From NCBI GenBank assembly GCA_038329895.1, contig JBBQNM010000003.1, positions 1 to 64,000 on the forward strand: 64,000 nt of DNA, written 5' to 3'. The notes beneath the pieces were generated by a model. It made no database searches. It saw nothing but the letters and a program-made list of their open reading frames with translations, and was not told the origin of the DNA. The first letter of the stretch is position 1, and every line of letters begins with the position of its first letter. Positions 9,599-18,293 of this stretch are shown in pieces. The DNA comes from Mayfieldus sp038329895. Lineage in GTDB: Bacteria; Actinomycetota; Thermoleophilia; Solirubrobacterales; 70-9. Both the position numbers and the translations under genes were made by a program.

Positions 9599-9638
9599 GC
9601 GCCGAAGTATCTGACAGTCGCCACAGGCGGCGTCGCCT

Positions 9639-10936
9639 ATGCGCTAGTTCACACGCCACTTCCTGATCATCGGTGCGGTCGCCACTACGGCGATCGCGAT
9701 GAGCGGCTGCGTGGTGATCAAGAGCCAGAGCGCCTCGCAGTTGAACACGACCGGCGACGTCCAGATCACCACCACCGCCTGTGCCTCGGACGTCAACTCG
9801 AACAACACGGCTACAGCCCGGCCGACTCGTCCTGCCAGGGCGGAAGCCATGGCGGCAACTCTTCCGGCGATGCGGCCAACGACTCCGACCAGTTGTTTAT
9901 CGCCTACCGCATCCCGACCGCGGCCACCGCGCCGAGCACCATCACCACGACCAATCCGAGCGGCGGGAGCGCGATCACCTTCACCCAGAACTCCCAGTAC
10001 ACGTCCCAGCTCCAGAGCCTGTCACCGGCGCCCGCCGGGGACCAGTGGGTCGGCTACATGTCGGGCGTCGTGAACTACACGACAGCGGGCGGGCAGTACT
10101 TCACCGTCGCGCCCACGTTCAAACTCCAGCAGGCCTCCGACGGCACTCCGTTCCAGGGTCCGTTCAAGTATCGGGTCGCGGTGGGCAACCGGACCGTCGA
10201 CGGCACTCACCTGGCGGGCCGCACCGTGAGCTGCAACGGCTCGATCACGACCTGGAGCAACAGCGACAAGTCGATCTGCGTAGACGACCCCTCCGCACCC
10301 AACGTCGCCACCGACCTCCAGCAGCCGACCGAGGACCTCGGGATCCTCGAAGCCCCGGGCACGCAGTCCGTCAACCAGGGCAACGTCGCCCGGGTCAAGT
10401 TCCAGGTCGCCTACGCCGGCGACGGGAATCCGGCTCCCAGCTTCGACCTCAGCGCATCGACCGACATTCCGGGCGCCACCGCGCTGCCCAGCGCCCCGAC
10501 CCTTACCCCAGAGGACGGGGTCAACCAGCTGCGCGCGATCGTGCGTGCTCCAGTCGACACACCGAGCGGCCACTACAACGTCACCCTCACCGCGTCGCTT
10601 CCCAACGGCGAGACGCGCTCTAGCACTCACGACGTGCTCGTGACTCCCACCACGGTGCGCTGCGACTCGGCCGCACCGACGATCGCCGGCACGCGGGGCG
10701 ACGACATCCTGGTCGGCACTCCCGGTGCCGACGTGATCGCCGCCTACGCCGGCAACGACGAGGTCCTCGGCCTCGACGGCAATGACCTGATCTGCACCGG
10801 CCGCGGCGACGACACGATCCGCGGCGGCGGGGGCAACGACCAGATCAACGGCCGGCGCGGCAATGACCTTCTCTCGGGCGGTAGCGGGCACAACATCATC
10901 ACCCCGGGCCCCGGCAAAGACCGCATGATCCAGTAG
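9639..10936 (+). pseudogene. Broken lipoprotein with RTX-type calcium-binding repeats
   Basis: The frame from ATG 9639 reads M-R-stop (TAG at 9645), then FTRHFLIIGAVATTAIAMSGC, a proper lipoprotein signal with a lipobox cysteine. It aligns with the intact copy downstream (SGCVVI.SQS..QLNT.G). Near 9800-9810 the similarity moves to another frame by -1 (NSNN then GYSPADSSCQ...). From there the protein is continuous to 10936 and ends in GGxGxD-type nonapeptide repeats (GDDTIRGGGGNDQINGRRGND), as in RTX/haemolysin-type calcium-binding domains. Two lesions make this a likely pseudogene; a sequencing error at either site is possible. The initial TAG could be bypassed only by a rare start such as CTG 9663. 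Confidence 0.7.
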
Positions 10937-10954
10937 CAGCGCTCCTGCGGGGCC

Positions 10955-12187
10955 ATGTGCCGAGCAATCAAACCGCTCCTGATCGCCACGGCCCTGGGCT
11001 TGACGGGGGTTCTGAGCGGCTGCGTCGTAATCACAAGCCAGTCCTCACAGCAGCTCAACACGATCGGCGCCGTGAGGCTCACGACCACCGCCTGCTTCTC
11101 GCAGCAGAGCGGATGCCCCGACAAGGGCAACTCGAACACCGCCGCCACGGGCGGCGGTTTCCAGGTCCTGGTCGGGTACCGGGTACCCGATGACACGTCC
11201 GTTCCGCAGGCCTTCAACACGACCGCCGGCCAAGTGCTTTCGTTCAACCGCGATGCCAGCTATTCGGCGGAGCTCGAGCGCCTCTCCCCCGCCGGACTCG
11301 GGCAGAAGTGGGTCGGCTACCGCTCCGCCGCCCTGACCTCGGCCTCCAGCGCTCCGACGTTCACGGTGAGCCCGACGTTCGCCCTACGGCAGGGGCCCGA
11401 TGGCGAGCCCTTCGCCGGCCCGTTCGCCTATCGGGTCGTGACCGGGGCCAGGACGACCCCGAGCAACCCCAACGCGCCAGTCGATTGCGGCTCAAACCTT
11501 GCGGGCAGCCAGGCAAGCAAAACCACCTGCGTGGATTCGCCCGCGGTCAGCGACGTGACGACCAGCCTCCAGCAGCCAACCCAGGACCTCGGGATTATCG
11601 ATGACCCAACCGCGCAGCGGGCGAGCAGGGGCGGGAGCGAAGCCGTCCAGTTCCGGATCGTCTACGCCGGAAAGGCAGGTTCCGCCCCGACCTTCGATCT
11701 CAGCGCTTCGACTGACGTTCCGGGAGCCGAAGCGAATCCCCACCCAGCCAATTTGACCCCCGCAGCGGGTGCCACAAAGGTGCGCGTGAACCTTCACGTC
11801 CCCCCGGACACAGCGCGCGGCAGCTACGACGTCACGCTGGTCGCGGTCTTGCCAAACGGCCAGACCCGCTCCCGCACCCAGGAACTTCGGATCGGCCGCG
11901 TCAGCGCACCCTGCGGCACTGCCAAGCCGACCATCACCGGAACACCGGGACGCGACCGACTGGTCGGCACTCGGGGCCGTGAAGTGATCTCCGCTTACGG
12001 CGGCGACGACCGCATCCTCGGCCGGGCCGGCAACGACCTGATCTGCGCCGGGGCCGGCAACGACACCGTGCGTGGCGGCGCCGGCGACGACACGATCGCG
12101 GGCCGCAGGGGCAAGGACCACCTGATCGGTGGTCGCGGCCACGATCTGATGATCGGCGGCCCCGGCAGGGACAGCTTCAAGCACTAG
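10955..12187 (+). CDS. Lipoprotein with C-terminal RTX-type calcium-binding repeats
   Basis: An intact 410-residue paralogue of the preceding gene, 18 bases downstream. The signal LLIATALGLTGVLSGC ends in a lipobox with cysteine 23, so it is probably membrane-anchored outside the cell. The middle 270 residues form a beta-rich region shared by both copies (TFDLSASTDVPGAEANP; GSYDVTLVAVLPNGQTRS). The last 80 residues hold about six GGxGNDxI nonapeptides, which bind calcium in a parallel beta-roll in the known family. Conserved cysteine pairs may be disulfides. Role unknown; surface or matrix protein is an inference. Confidence 0.72.
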   Translation: MCRAIKPLLIATALGLTGVLSGCVVITSQSSQQLNTIGAVRLTTTACFSQQSGCPDKGNSNTAATGGGFQVLVGYRVPDDTSVPQAFNTTAGQVLSFNRDASYSAELERLSPAGLGQKWVGYRSAALTSASSAPTFTVSPTFALRQGPDGEPFAGPFAYRVVTGARTTPSNPNAPVDCGSNLAGSQASKTTCVDSPAVSDVTTSLQQPTQDLGIIDDPTAQRASRGGSEAVQFRIVYAGKAGSAPTFDLSASTDVPGAEANPHPANLTPAAGATKVRVNLHVPPDTARGSYDVTLVAVLPNGQTRSRTQELRIGRVSAPCGTAKPTITGTPGRDRLVGTRGREVISAYGGDDRILGRAGNDLICAGAGNDTVRGGAGDDTIAGRRGKDHLIGGRGHDLMIGGPGRDSFKH

Positions 12188-12191
12188 GAAC

Positions 12192-12300
12192 GATTGCGGC
12201 GGCTGACAGTCGTTCTTGGCCGGCGCCGTAGGCGCCGGCACATGCGTGTCAGGCTGCGCAGCAGCCGCAAGGTATGTGCCGGCGCAGCGCGCCGGCCAAC
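12192..12300. repeat. REP-like palindromic element, copy 1 (compound)
   Basis: Between two convergent genes. It contains GCCGGCGCC-GTA-GGCGCCGGC (12218-12238), then ACATGCGTGT (12239-12248), a GGCTGC-GCA-GCAGCC hairpin and a second GCCGGC-type hairpin ending GGCCAA. A partial ATTGCGGCGGCTGACA lies at the left. These are the same modules as in the clean copy at 59576-59633. Confidence 0.75.
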
Positions 12301-12301
12301 G

Positions 12302-12958
12302 TCAGTAGCCGAGCTCCTTGGCGTAGTTGTGGCGATAGTCCTTCTGTTTGTCCAGCACCTCGGCGACATAACCGCGGGTCTCGCTGGTCGGTATGTCGTC
12401 GATTGACATCCCGCTCTCTCCCCAGGAGTCGGCGTTGCCGGGTCCGGCGTTGTAGGCGGCCAGCGCCGCAACCTCGCTGCCGTCGTAACGGTCGAGAAGG
12501 TAGCCCAGGTAGAAGGTCCCGTAGGAGATGTTGATCTGGGGATCGGAGAGGTCGTCGAGGCGGAATGTCGTCCCCCCGCTCTGTTTCTCGATCTCGGTCG
12601 CGGTGTCGGGGGTTATCTGCATCAGCCCGCGGGCGCCCGCGTGGGAGGTCTGGTCGTGGAAGCGCGACTCCGAGTAGATCACCGCCGCGATCAGGCTCGC
12701 GTCAACACCCTTGTCGGCCGCCTGCTGGCGGATGATGTCCTCGTGACGCAGAGGCAACGTGAACTCGCGGATCGCGCGGTTGAAACCGCCTGAGACGATC
12801 AGGACTCCGACCAGCGCCCCGAGGGTGACGGCGACGAGGATCCCGAGGCCCCATCTTCTGCGTCGCACCTGCGCGGTCTGCCTCCCTCGGGCACGGGGCC
12901 GAGAGCGGCTCGCTGAGCGGCGGGCTGGGGACCGATGGCTGCTGCGGGTCGCTTCCAT
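12302..12958 (-). CDS. Lytic transglycosylase, SLT-domain, membrane-anchored
   Basis: Cleaves peptidoglycan glycan strands with formation of anhydro-muropeptides. A basic N-terminus and one membrane span (about 37-57) anchor it; the catalytic domain faces outward. AAVIYSESRFHDQTSHAGARGLMQITP has the family glutamate at about residue 97 and the GLMQ motif, and AAYNAGPGN is the second conserved block. Length 218 residues, as for small Slt70-like domains. It follows coaE by six bases on the same strand, so the two are likely cotranscribed. The cellular role (wall turnover or machine insertion) is not shown by context. Confidence 0.88.
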   Translation of the reverse strand: MEATRSSHRSPARRSASRSRPRARGRQTAQVRRRRWGLGILVAVTLGALVGVLIVSGGFNRAIREFTLPLRHEDIIRQQAADKGVDASLIAAVIYSESRFHDQTSHAGARGLMQITPDTATEIEKQSGGTTFRLDDLSDPQINISYGTFYLGYLLDRYDGSEVAALAAYNAGPGNADSWGESGMSIDDIPTSETRGYVAEVLDKQKDYRHNYAKELGY

Positions 12959-12964
12959 GCCGAC

Positions 12965-13582
12965 CTAACGTTGTACAGGTTCGGTGCCGGATCTCCCTTC
13001 CGGGCTTTCCAGCTTCGCGAGCAGGTCGGACAGCTCACGCTCGAGGTCGGCGAGCGAGCCTTCGTTGCGCACCACGTGGTCGGCCCGAGCCGCCTTCTCG
13101 TCCTGATCGAGCTGGCGTGCCGCGCGCTCGTCGACCAGAGCATGGCCGCGCTGCTCGGCCCGAGCGCGACGCGTGTCGTCATCAGCGACCACCGCCACGG
13201 TGACGTCGAAGGCGTCGGCCATCGGGGTCTCGAACAGCAGCGGCACCTCGACCACCCCGAACTCCGTACCGGGCTCGAGCGACCGCCGCCAGGCGTCGAT
13301 CCGTTCCCCCACCCTCGGGTGCAACTCCGCCTCCAGCCAGGCCAGCTCCTCCGGCCGCTCGAAGACGATCTCCCCGACTCGACTGCGGTCGATCGCGCCA
13401 TCGGGGGCGATCTGCGGTCCCCAGCGCTCGATCAGACGATCACGCATCTGCTCCGAATCGAGCAGTTCGTGCACCACCGCGTCGCTGGAGATCGTCTCGG
13501 CGCCGATTCGCCCGAAGGCCTCCAGAGCCTCCGATTTTCCGGCGGCGATCCCGCCGGTGAGGCCGATGAGGAGCGGCGCCAT
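12965..13582 (-). CDS. coaE: Dephospho-CoA kinase
   Basis: Catalyses the last step of coenzyme A synthesis, ATP-dependent 3-prime phosphorylation of dephospho-CoA. The P-loop GGIAAGKS is at residues 10-17, followed by DAVVHELL, with VVEVPLLFE and the late arginine region that forms the lid. At 205 residues it has the usual bacterial length without the extra domain seen in mycobacterial CoaE. It starts 12 bases after the rpsA stop, so coaE probably shares the rpsA transcript, a common actinobacterial neighbourhood. Confidence 0.95.
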   Translation of the reverse strand: MAPLLIGLTGGIAAGKSEALEAFGRIGAETISSDAVVHELLDSEQMRDRLIERWGPQIAPDGAIDRSRVGEIVFERPEELAWLEAELHPRVGERIDAWRRSLEPGTEFGVVEVPLLFETPMADAFDVTVAVVADDDTRRARAEQRGHALVDERAARQLDQDEKAARADHVVRNEGSLADLERELSDLLAKLESPEGRSGTEPVQR

Positions 13583-13593
13583 CGCCGCCGCCC

Positions 13594-15069
13594 TCAGCTC
13601 TCCTCGCCGGGCGCCTCTTCGCCGTCGTCCGGCGAGTCCGGGCGTTCGGCTACCGACTCGCCCTCGTGAGCTTCCCCGGCATCCTCGGCGTCCTGCGAAT
13701 CGTCGCCGTCGCCAGCCTCCTCGGGCGGCTCGGCGGCGGTCTCATCCTCAGACTCTGAGGGCTCCTCGGTCGCACTCTCGCCCTCGGTCTCCTGCGGCGC
13801 CTCGGCCGCGGCCTCGCCCTCGACCTCGGGGGGCGGCTCGGCGAAGACTTCCTCGGAGAGATCCAGATCCGGCGTCTCCTCCCCAGCCGCCGGCGGGGTC
13901 CCGCCCTCCGGAAGCTGGATGTCGCGCATCGGCAGGTCCTGGCCCTCGACCCTCTTGATGCTCAAAGAGAGGCGGCGGCGCTCCTCGTCGACCTCGAGGA
14001 TCTTCACCTTCAGCTCGGTCCCCGGCTCGACGACCTCGCTCGGGTTCTCGACGTGATGATCGGCCAGCTCGGAGATGTGAACGAGGCCCTCGACGCCGGG
14101 GAGGATCTCCACGAAGGCACCGAAGGCAACCACCTTGGTGACCTTGCCCTCCAGCACGTCCCCGGTCTGGTGGCTGTCGACGACGCTCTGCCACGGGTCC
14201 TCCTGGGTCTGCTTGAGACCAAGGCTGATGCGCTGGCGGTCGCGGTCGATGTCCAGCACCTTGACCCGGACCGTGTCGCCGATCCCAACCACCTCGGACG
14301 GGTGGTTGACGTGGCTCCAGGAGAGTTCGGAGATGTGGATCAGGCCGTCGATGCCGTCGAGGTCGACGAAGGCGCCGAAATCGACGATGTTGGAGATCTT
14401 CCCGTCGACGATCTGGCCCGCCTGCAGGCGGTCGAGGATCTGCTCGCGCACTTCCTTGCGCTCCTCCTCCAGCACCGCCCGACGCGACAACACGACGTTG
14501 TTTCGGCTGCGGTTCAGCTCGATCACCTTGCACTCGAGCTTCTCACCCATGAACTCGTCGAGGTTGTGGACGCGGCGGATGTCGACCAGGGACGCAGGCA
14601 GGAAGCCACGCACGCCGAGGTCGAGGATCAGCCCGCCCTTGACGACCTCGATCACGGTGCCCTCGACCGGCTCGCCCGACTCGGCGGCGGCCTCGATGCG
14701 GCGCCAGGCCTTCTCGAATCGGGCCCGCTTCTTGGAGAGGATCAGGCGACCTTCCTGGTCCTCCTTGGTGAGCACCAGGGCGTCGACCTCCTCGCCGAGC
14801 GAGACCTCGTCGCCGGGGTCGACCGACTTGCGGATCGAGAGCTCGTTGGAGGGTATGACCCCCTCCGACTTGTAGCCGATGTCGACCAGGACCTCGTCCT
14901 TGTCGATGCGCACGACCTTGCCGTTGACCACGTCCCCCTCCTTGAAGGAGATCATCGTCGCGTCGTAGTTGGGAACGAGCTTGCCGTCGACCTCGATCAT
15001 GAAGTCGTTGGAGACCACGGCGGGCGCGCTCTCGCTCGCCGGATCTACGGCTGTGTCGGGGGTGGACAC
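13594..15069 (-). CDS. rpsA: 30S ribosomal protein S1
   Basis: Binds mRNA at the 30S subunit. Four S1 RNA-binding domains are visible, opening at GDVVNGKVV, GEPVEGTVI, GQIVDGKIS and GDVLEGKVT; domains three and four carry the canonical FGAFV and GLIHISEL/GLVHISEL strands. After the fourth domain comes an acidic low-complexity tail of about 105 residues rich in Glu/Asp/Ala/Pro. Four domains plus an acidic tail is the actinobacterial form. The start is uncertain: GTG 15069 is chosen (491 residues); ATG 15000 is an alternative. Neither has a Shine-Dalgarno sequence. A much longer in-frame extension upstream has no S1 character. Confidence 0.95.
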   Translation of the reverse strand: MSTPDTAVDPASESAPAVVSNDFMIEVDGKLVPNYDATMISFKEGDVVNGKVVRIDKDEVLVDIGYKSEGVIPSNELSIRKSVDPGDEVSLGEEVDALVLTKEDQEGRLILSKKRARFEKAWRRIEAAAESGEPVEGTVIEVVKGGLILDLGVRGFLPASLVDIRRVHNLDEFMGEKLECKVIELNRSRNNVVLSRRAVLEEERKEVREQILDRLQAGQIVDGKISNIVDFGAFVDLDGIDGLIHISELSWSHVNHPSEVVGIGDTVRVKVLDIDRDRQRISLGLKQTQEDPWQSVVDSHQTGDVLEGKVTKVVAFGAFVEILPGVEGLVHISELADHHVENPSEVVEPGTELKVKILEVDEERRRLSLSIKRVEGQDLPMRDIQLPEGGTPPAAGEETPDLDLSEEVFAEPPPEVEGEAAAEAPQETEGESATEEPSESEDETAAEPPEEAGDGDDSQDAEDAGEAHEGESVAERPDSPDDGEEAPGEES

Positions 15070-15182
15070 GGCGGCGAATGATGGCAGAAGGAAGAACCTG
15101 GAACCTCGAAGTAAGGGACAGCGGACCCATTCACGCCTGGCGTTGAGCTGAAGCGCCTCGAACTTCGTTTTACTTGCAGACA

Positions 15183-16391
15183 ATGCCCATCCGCGAGACC
15201 AAACGTGGCGAGGAACGGACGCCGCTAGGTGGCTCTTACGACGTGCTGATCTGCGGGGCCAGCTTCGCCGGCCTGACCGCGGCGCGCGAGCTGGCCGGGT
15301 CCGGGGCGCGGGTACTGATGCTGGACCGATACGAGATCGGCGAGCGCCAGACCTCGGCATGCGCGGCGCCGACCGACTGGCTGATCGCGCTCGGGCTCGA
15401 GGAGTCGATCAAGCAGACCTTCGGCGACCTCGTGGTCCACACGCCGCACACGAGCGTGCGCATGGACCTGCCCTGGGACTTCTCAACCTTCGACTACCGC
15501 ACGCTGTGCGAGCTGCTCTGGAAGCAATGCGACGCCGACTTCGAGACAGCGACCGTGGAGGGACGGGGTGCCCCGCCGAACGGCGACTCCCGAACAATTG
15601 CGGCGGCTTTGCCGCCTGACACGCCTGTGGCGGCGCCAAACGGCACCGCCCCAAACATCCATGTCATCACCGACCGGGGTGAGATTGCGGCGCCGCTGGT
15701 CGTCGACGCGCTGGGCTGGCGCCGCGTCCTCGGCTCGGGCGCCAACGTCCAGCCTCCCGAGGCGCGCCTGTCGCGCGGGCTCGAGGTGCACCCGTGGGGA
15801 AGCAACGAAGACCTCGAGATCTGGATCGAGCGCGGCGTCGTCCCGGCTGGGTACGGCTGGAGCTTCCCCGCCAACGACGAGCTGCGAGTCGGCGTCGGCT
15901 CCTTCGATCCCCGCTTTCACGTCAAGCAACCGACCGTCGAGCTGGCCGAGCGGCTCGAGGTTGAGAGCGTGCGCTACCAGGGCAATTGGATCCCGCACCG
16001 ACTGCGGCCTGCGGTCGATGCCGGCGTCTTCTTCGCAGGCGACTCGGCCGGCCACTGCCTGCCGCTGACCGCGGAGGGAATCCGAACCGCCTTCTACTTC
16101 GCAATCGCCTGCGGCCGCGAACTGCGGGGGGTCCACGTAGGCGCCAAGCCCCGCCAGCGCGCGCTCGCCGACTACGCGGCCTTCTCGGATGCCCATCGCT
16201 GGAAGTTCGAGGGGATACTGCGGGTTCAGCAGCTGATCCCGAGGGTGCCGCCGCGACTGCTGGCGGTAGCGCTGAAGGGGATGGCGAGCAAGAGGTTCGT
16301 CGATTGGTCGTTCGGCCACTACCTCAACATCGCGCCACCGGAGTTCGTGCAGAGCGCGCCGCGCCCCAGTGAAGCCCGCGTCGCCGCCTGA
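15183..16391 (+). CDS. FAD-dependent oxidoreductase, geranylgeranyl-reductase-like
   Basis: A flavoprotein of the geranylgeranyl reductase/lycopene-cyclase-like group. The dinucleotide-binding GASFAGLTAARELAGSGARVLMLDR is at the N-terminus and the FAD-contacting FFAGDSAGHCLPLTAEGI motif sits at about residues 280-297. Likely substrates are isoprenoid or lipid double bonds, but this cannot be fixed. ATG 15183 is chosen over TTG 15174; there is no ribosome binding site. Residues about 137-156 (IAAALPPDTPVAAPNGTAPN) are encoded by a REP-like element that preserved the reading frame, in a loop before the central sheet. It is divergent from rpsA. Confidence 0.8.
   Translation: MPIRETKRGEERTPLGGSYDVLICGASFAGLTAARELAGSGARVLMLDRYEIGERQTSACAAPTDWLIALGLEESIKQTFGDLVVHTPHTSVRMDLPWDFSTFDYRTLCELLWKQCDADFETATVEGRGAPPNGDSRTIAAALPPDTPVAAPNGTAPNIHVITDRGEIAAPLVVDALGWRRVLGSGANVQPPEARLSRGLEVHPWGSNEDLEIWIERGVVPAGYGWSFPANDELRVGVGSFDPRFHVKQPTVELAERLEVESVRYQGNWIPHRLRPAVDAGVFFAGDSAGHCLPLTAEGIRTAFYFAIACGRELRGVHVGAKPRQRALADYAAFSDAHRWKFEGILRVQQLIPRVPPRLLAVALKGMASKRFVDWSFGHYLNIAPPEFVQSAPRPSEARVAA
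15593..15650. repeat. REP-like palindromic element inside a coding sequence, copy 2
   Basis: Starts CAATTGCGGCGGC-TTT-GCCGCCTGACACGCCTGT and continues with a degenerate GGCGGCGCC...GGCACCGCC hairpin. The order of modules matches the intergenic copies, and the insertion is read through in frame by the FAD oxidoreductase gene. Confidence 0.7.
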
Positions 16392-16396
16392 CGGCG

Positions 16397-16834
16397 TCAG
16401 CGGACGACGAGAACGGTCCCGACCAGCAACAGGGCGACCCCGAGGATGCGCAGCGGGGAGAGAGCCACCTGCTGGAGGCCGAGGATGCCGAGCCGATCGG
16501 CGACCACCGACGCGGTTAGCTGGCCGGCTACGGTCGCCGCCGCCACGCCGCCGGCGCCGATCGAGCTGACGGCCACCAGCGCGTTGGCGACGTAGATCGC
16601 GCCCAGCAGCCCGCCCAACAGGTAGTACCAGCGCACGTCGGTGGCGTGGGAGATCCCGCCGGCCTTTCCGCTCACCACGACGATCAGCAGCAGCGCGGCG
16701 GTCCCGACCAGAAACGAGATCAGCGCCGCGGCCAGGTCACCGCTCGCCTTGCCGAGCCCCGCGTTGATCGGAGCCTGGAGGGCGATCAGGCCCCCGGCGC
16801 CCGCCGTGAGGATGACCGCTGTTCCCTTATCCAC
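16397..16834 (-). CDS. DMT-superfamily membrane protein (DUF606/YdcZ-like)
   Basis: A 145-residue protein with five predicted membrane helices. The first helix contains GGLIALQAPINAGLGK, the typical opening of DUF606 proteins, which are half-size drug/metabolite transporters that work as dimers. The rest (ALISFLVGTAALLLIVVVSG, YYLLGGLLGAIYVANALVAV, GVAAATVAGQLTASVVADR, LRILGVALLLVGTVLVV) fits the same fold. The GTG start is preceded by a purine-rich GGTGAGAG. The gene is convergent with the FAD oxidoreductase, five bases apart. Substrate unknown. Confidence 0.75.
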   Translation of the reverse strand: MDKGTAVILTAGAGGLIALQAPINAGLGKASGDLAAALISFLVGTAALLLIVVVSGKAGGISHATDVRWYYLLGGLLGAIYVANALVAVSSIGAGGVAAATVAGQLTASVVADRLGILGLQQVALSPLRILGVALLLVGTVLVVR

Positions 16835-16938
16835 CTCTCACCACCGTGATCTTTTCGTCCAGCACGTGTTATCTCCATGCGGCCGTACCCGGCCGCCGTG
16901 CTGTCATATCAGGACCAGCACGTTCGCGATCCGGTCAA

Positions 16939-18210
16939 ATGCCCCCGCCACCCCCCAACAGCGTCGCCTCTCGGCTCTTCCTTGGCCCCGCCCTGAGGAC
17001 GCAGCCGGACCGGCGGCTGGTCTCACTGGTGCGCAACGGCTACGAGACCGCCTTCGAGGAGATCGTTCGCCGATACGGCAAGCCGCTCGGCCGCTACGCG
17101 GCGGCGATCGTTCCCTCGCACCGTGCCGAGGACGTCACCCAGGACGCCTTCTCCAAGGCCCTGCTGGCGCTGCGGGACACCGACAAGGAGATCGAGCTGA
17201 GGCCTTGGCTGTACCGGATCGTCCGCAACACGGCGCTCAACAACCTCCGCGACCAACCGGCGGTCACTGCTCCGCTGCACGAGGGCATCGACGGCGTCGA
17301 GACTCCCCCAGAGGCCGCCGAGCGCCGCGAGGAGATCGCCGAGCTGCTGCTGCGGCTGCGTGCCCTACCCGATCCGCAGCGCGCGGCGATCGTGATGCGC
17401 GAGCTGGAGGGGCTGAGCCACGAGGAGATCGCCGCCGCACTCGGCCTCAGCGGCGGCGCGGCCCGGCAGACGATTTACCGGGCGCGCCGGGCGCTGCGCA
17501 ACGGCGCCGGCATGCTGGTGCCGGTCCCGGTCCTGCACTACCTGCTCGACCCGACGATCGGCGACGCGGTCGCCGGTGCGGGCTTGGGGAGCGCGGCGGC
17601 AGCGGGGGCGGGTGTCGCCGGAGCTTCGGCGGGCGGCGCCGGGGCAGGGGTCGCAATGAAGGCGGGGCTGGCTACGGTCTTGGTGGCCGGATCGGTGGGG
17701 ACGGGCGTGGCGCTTCACAACTCTTCTCGCGACCACGGCTCCGCCTCGGCGTCCGAGACCTCCTCGAAGTCAGGCGAGCGAGACACTGCCGGCTCGCAGT
17801 CCGGCTCGACGAGCAACAGCGACCCCGGCGCCAGCGTCGAGAGCCATGGCGAGGGCGGCTTGAGTACCGGCGACCGCCATGGCGGTAACAGCGGGCGCGG
17901 GTCGGGAGACGATGGCTCCGGGAGCGACTCGCATGGAGGCCCCGGCCCCAGCGCGGGCACTTCCCACGAGGGCGGCTCGCACAGCGGCGATGGGTCCGGC
18001 GCGGACGACGGCTCCAGCCACCATGGCGACGGGTCTGGGCCGTCCGGCGGTGGCTCAGGGTCCGGCGGCTCGGGCTCCTCGGACGGCGGCTCGGGATCCG
18101 GTAGCTCAGGACCAGGAGGAGGAGGCGACGACGGTGGTTCGAGCGGGAGCGGCGACGGCGGGTCGGGCGGGGGCGACGATTCCTCGATTCTCCCGCCACT
18201 GGGCGACTAG
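16939..18210 (+). CDS. ECF sigma factor with transmembrane segment and low-complexity tail
   Basis: Residues about 20-190 form a sigma-70-family extracytoplasmic-function factor: region 2 (ETAFEEIVRRYGKPLGRYA, EDVTQDAFSKALLAL) and region 4 (LPDPQRAAIVMRELEGLSHEEIAAALGLS). A Gly/Ala stretch leads to a hydrophobic segment (AGLATVLVAGSVGTGVAL, about 240-258), followed by roughly 165 residues of Ser/Gly/Asp/His repeats. If the segment spans the membrane, the tail is outside and the sigma domain inside. No anti-sigma gene is adjacent, so the tail may do that job. ATG 16939 is chosen at the start of the conserved region; an in-frame ATG 31 codons upstream has no supporting feature. Length 423 residues. 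Confidence 0.82.
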   Translation: MPPPPPNSVASRLFLGPALRTQPDRRLVSLVRNGYETAFEEIVRRYGKPLGRYAAAIVPSHRAEDVTQDAFSKALLALRDTDKEIELRPWLYRIVRNTALNNLRDQPAVTAPLHEGIDGVETPPEAAERREEIAELLLRLRALPDPQRAAIVMRELEGLSHEEIAAALGLSGGAARQTIYRARRALRNGAGMLVPVPVLHYLLDPTIGDAVAGAGLGSAAAAGAGVAGASAGGAGAGVAMKAGLATVLVAGSVGTGVALHNSSRDHGSASASETSSKSGERDTAGSQSGSTSNSDPGASVESHGEGGLSTGDRHGGNSGRGSGDDGSGSDSHGGPGPSAGTSHEGGSHSGDGSGADDGSSHHGDGSGPSGGGSGSGGSGSSDGGSGSGSSGPGGGGDDGGSSGSGDGGSGGGDDSSILPPLGD

Positions 18211-18293
18211 ACCAACCGTCCAACCCGCGTGACCTTGGCGCCCGGCTCGGGTTTTATGGCCATCTGATGCAACTACCGACGGAGGCAACCTCA

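Noticed and set aside
9578..10936. Reading the first RTX gene as one intact 452-codon protein from 9578
   Set aside because: Its first 70 residues are Arg/His-rich frame noise, while the real lipoprotein signal and the part similar to the second copy lie in another frame until about 9800.
15070..15360. Upstream extension of rpsA
   Set aside because: The in-frame extension overlaps the divergent FAD oxidoreductase start and has no S1-like or conserved sequence.
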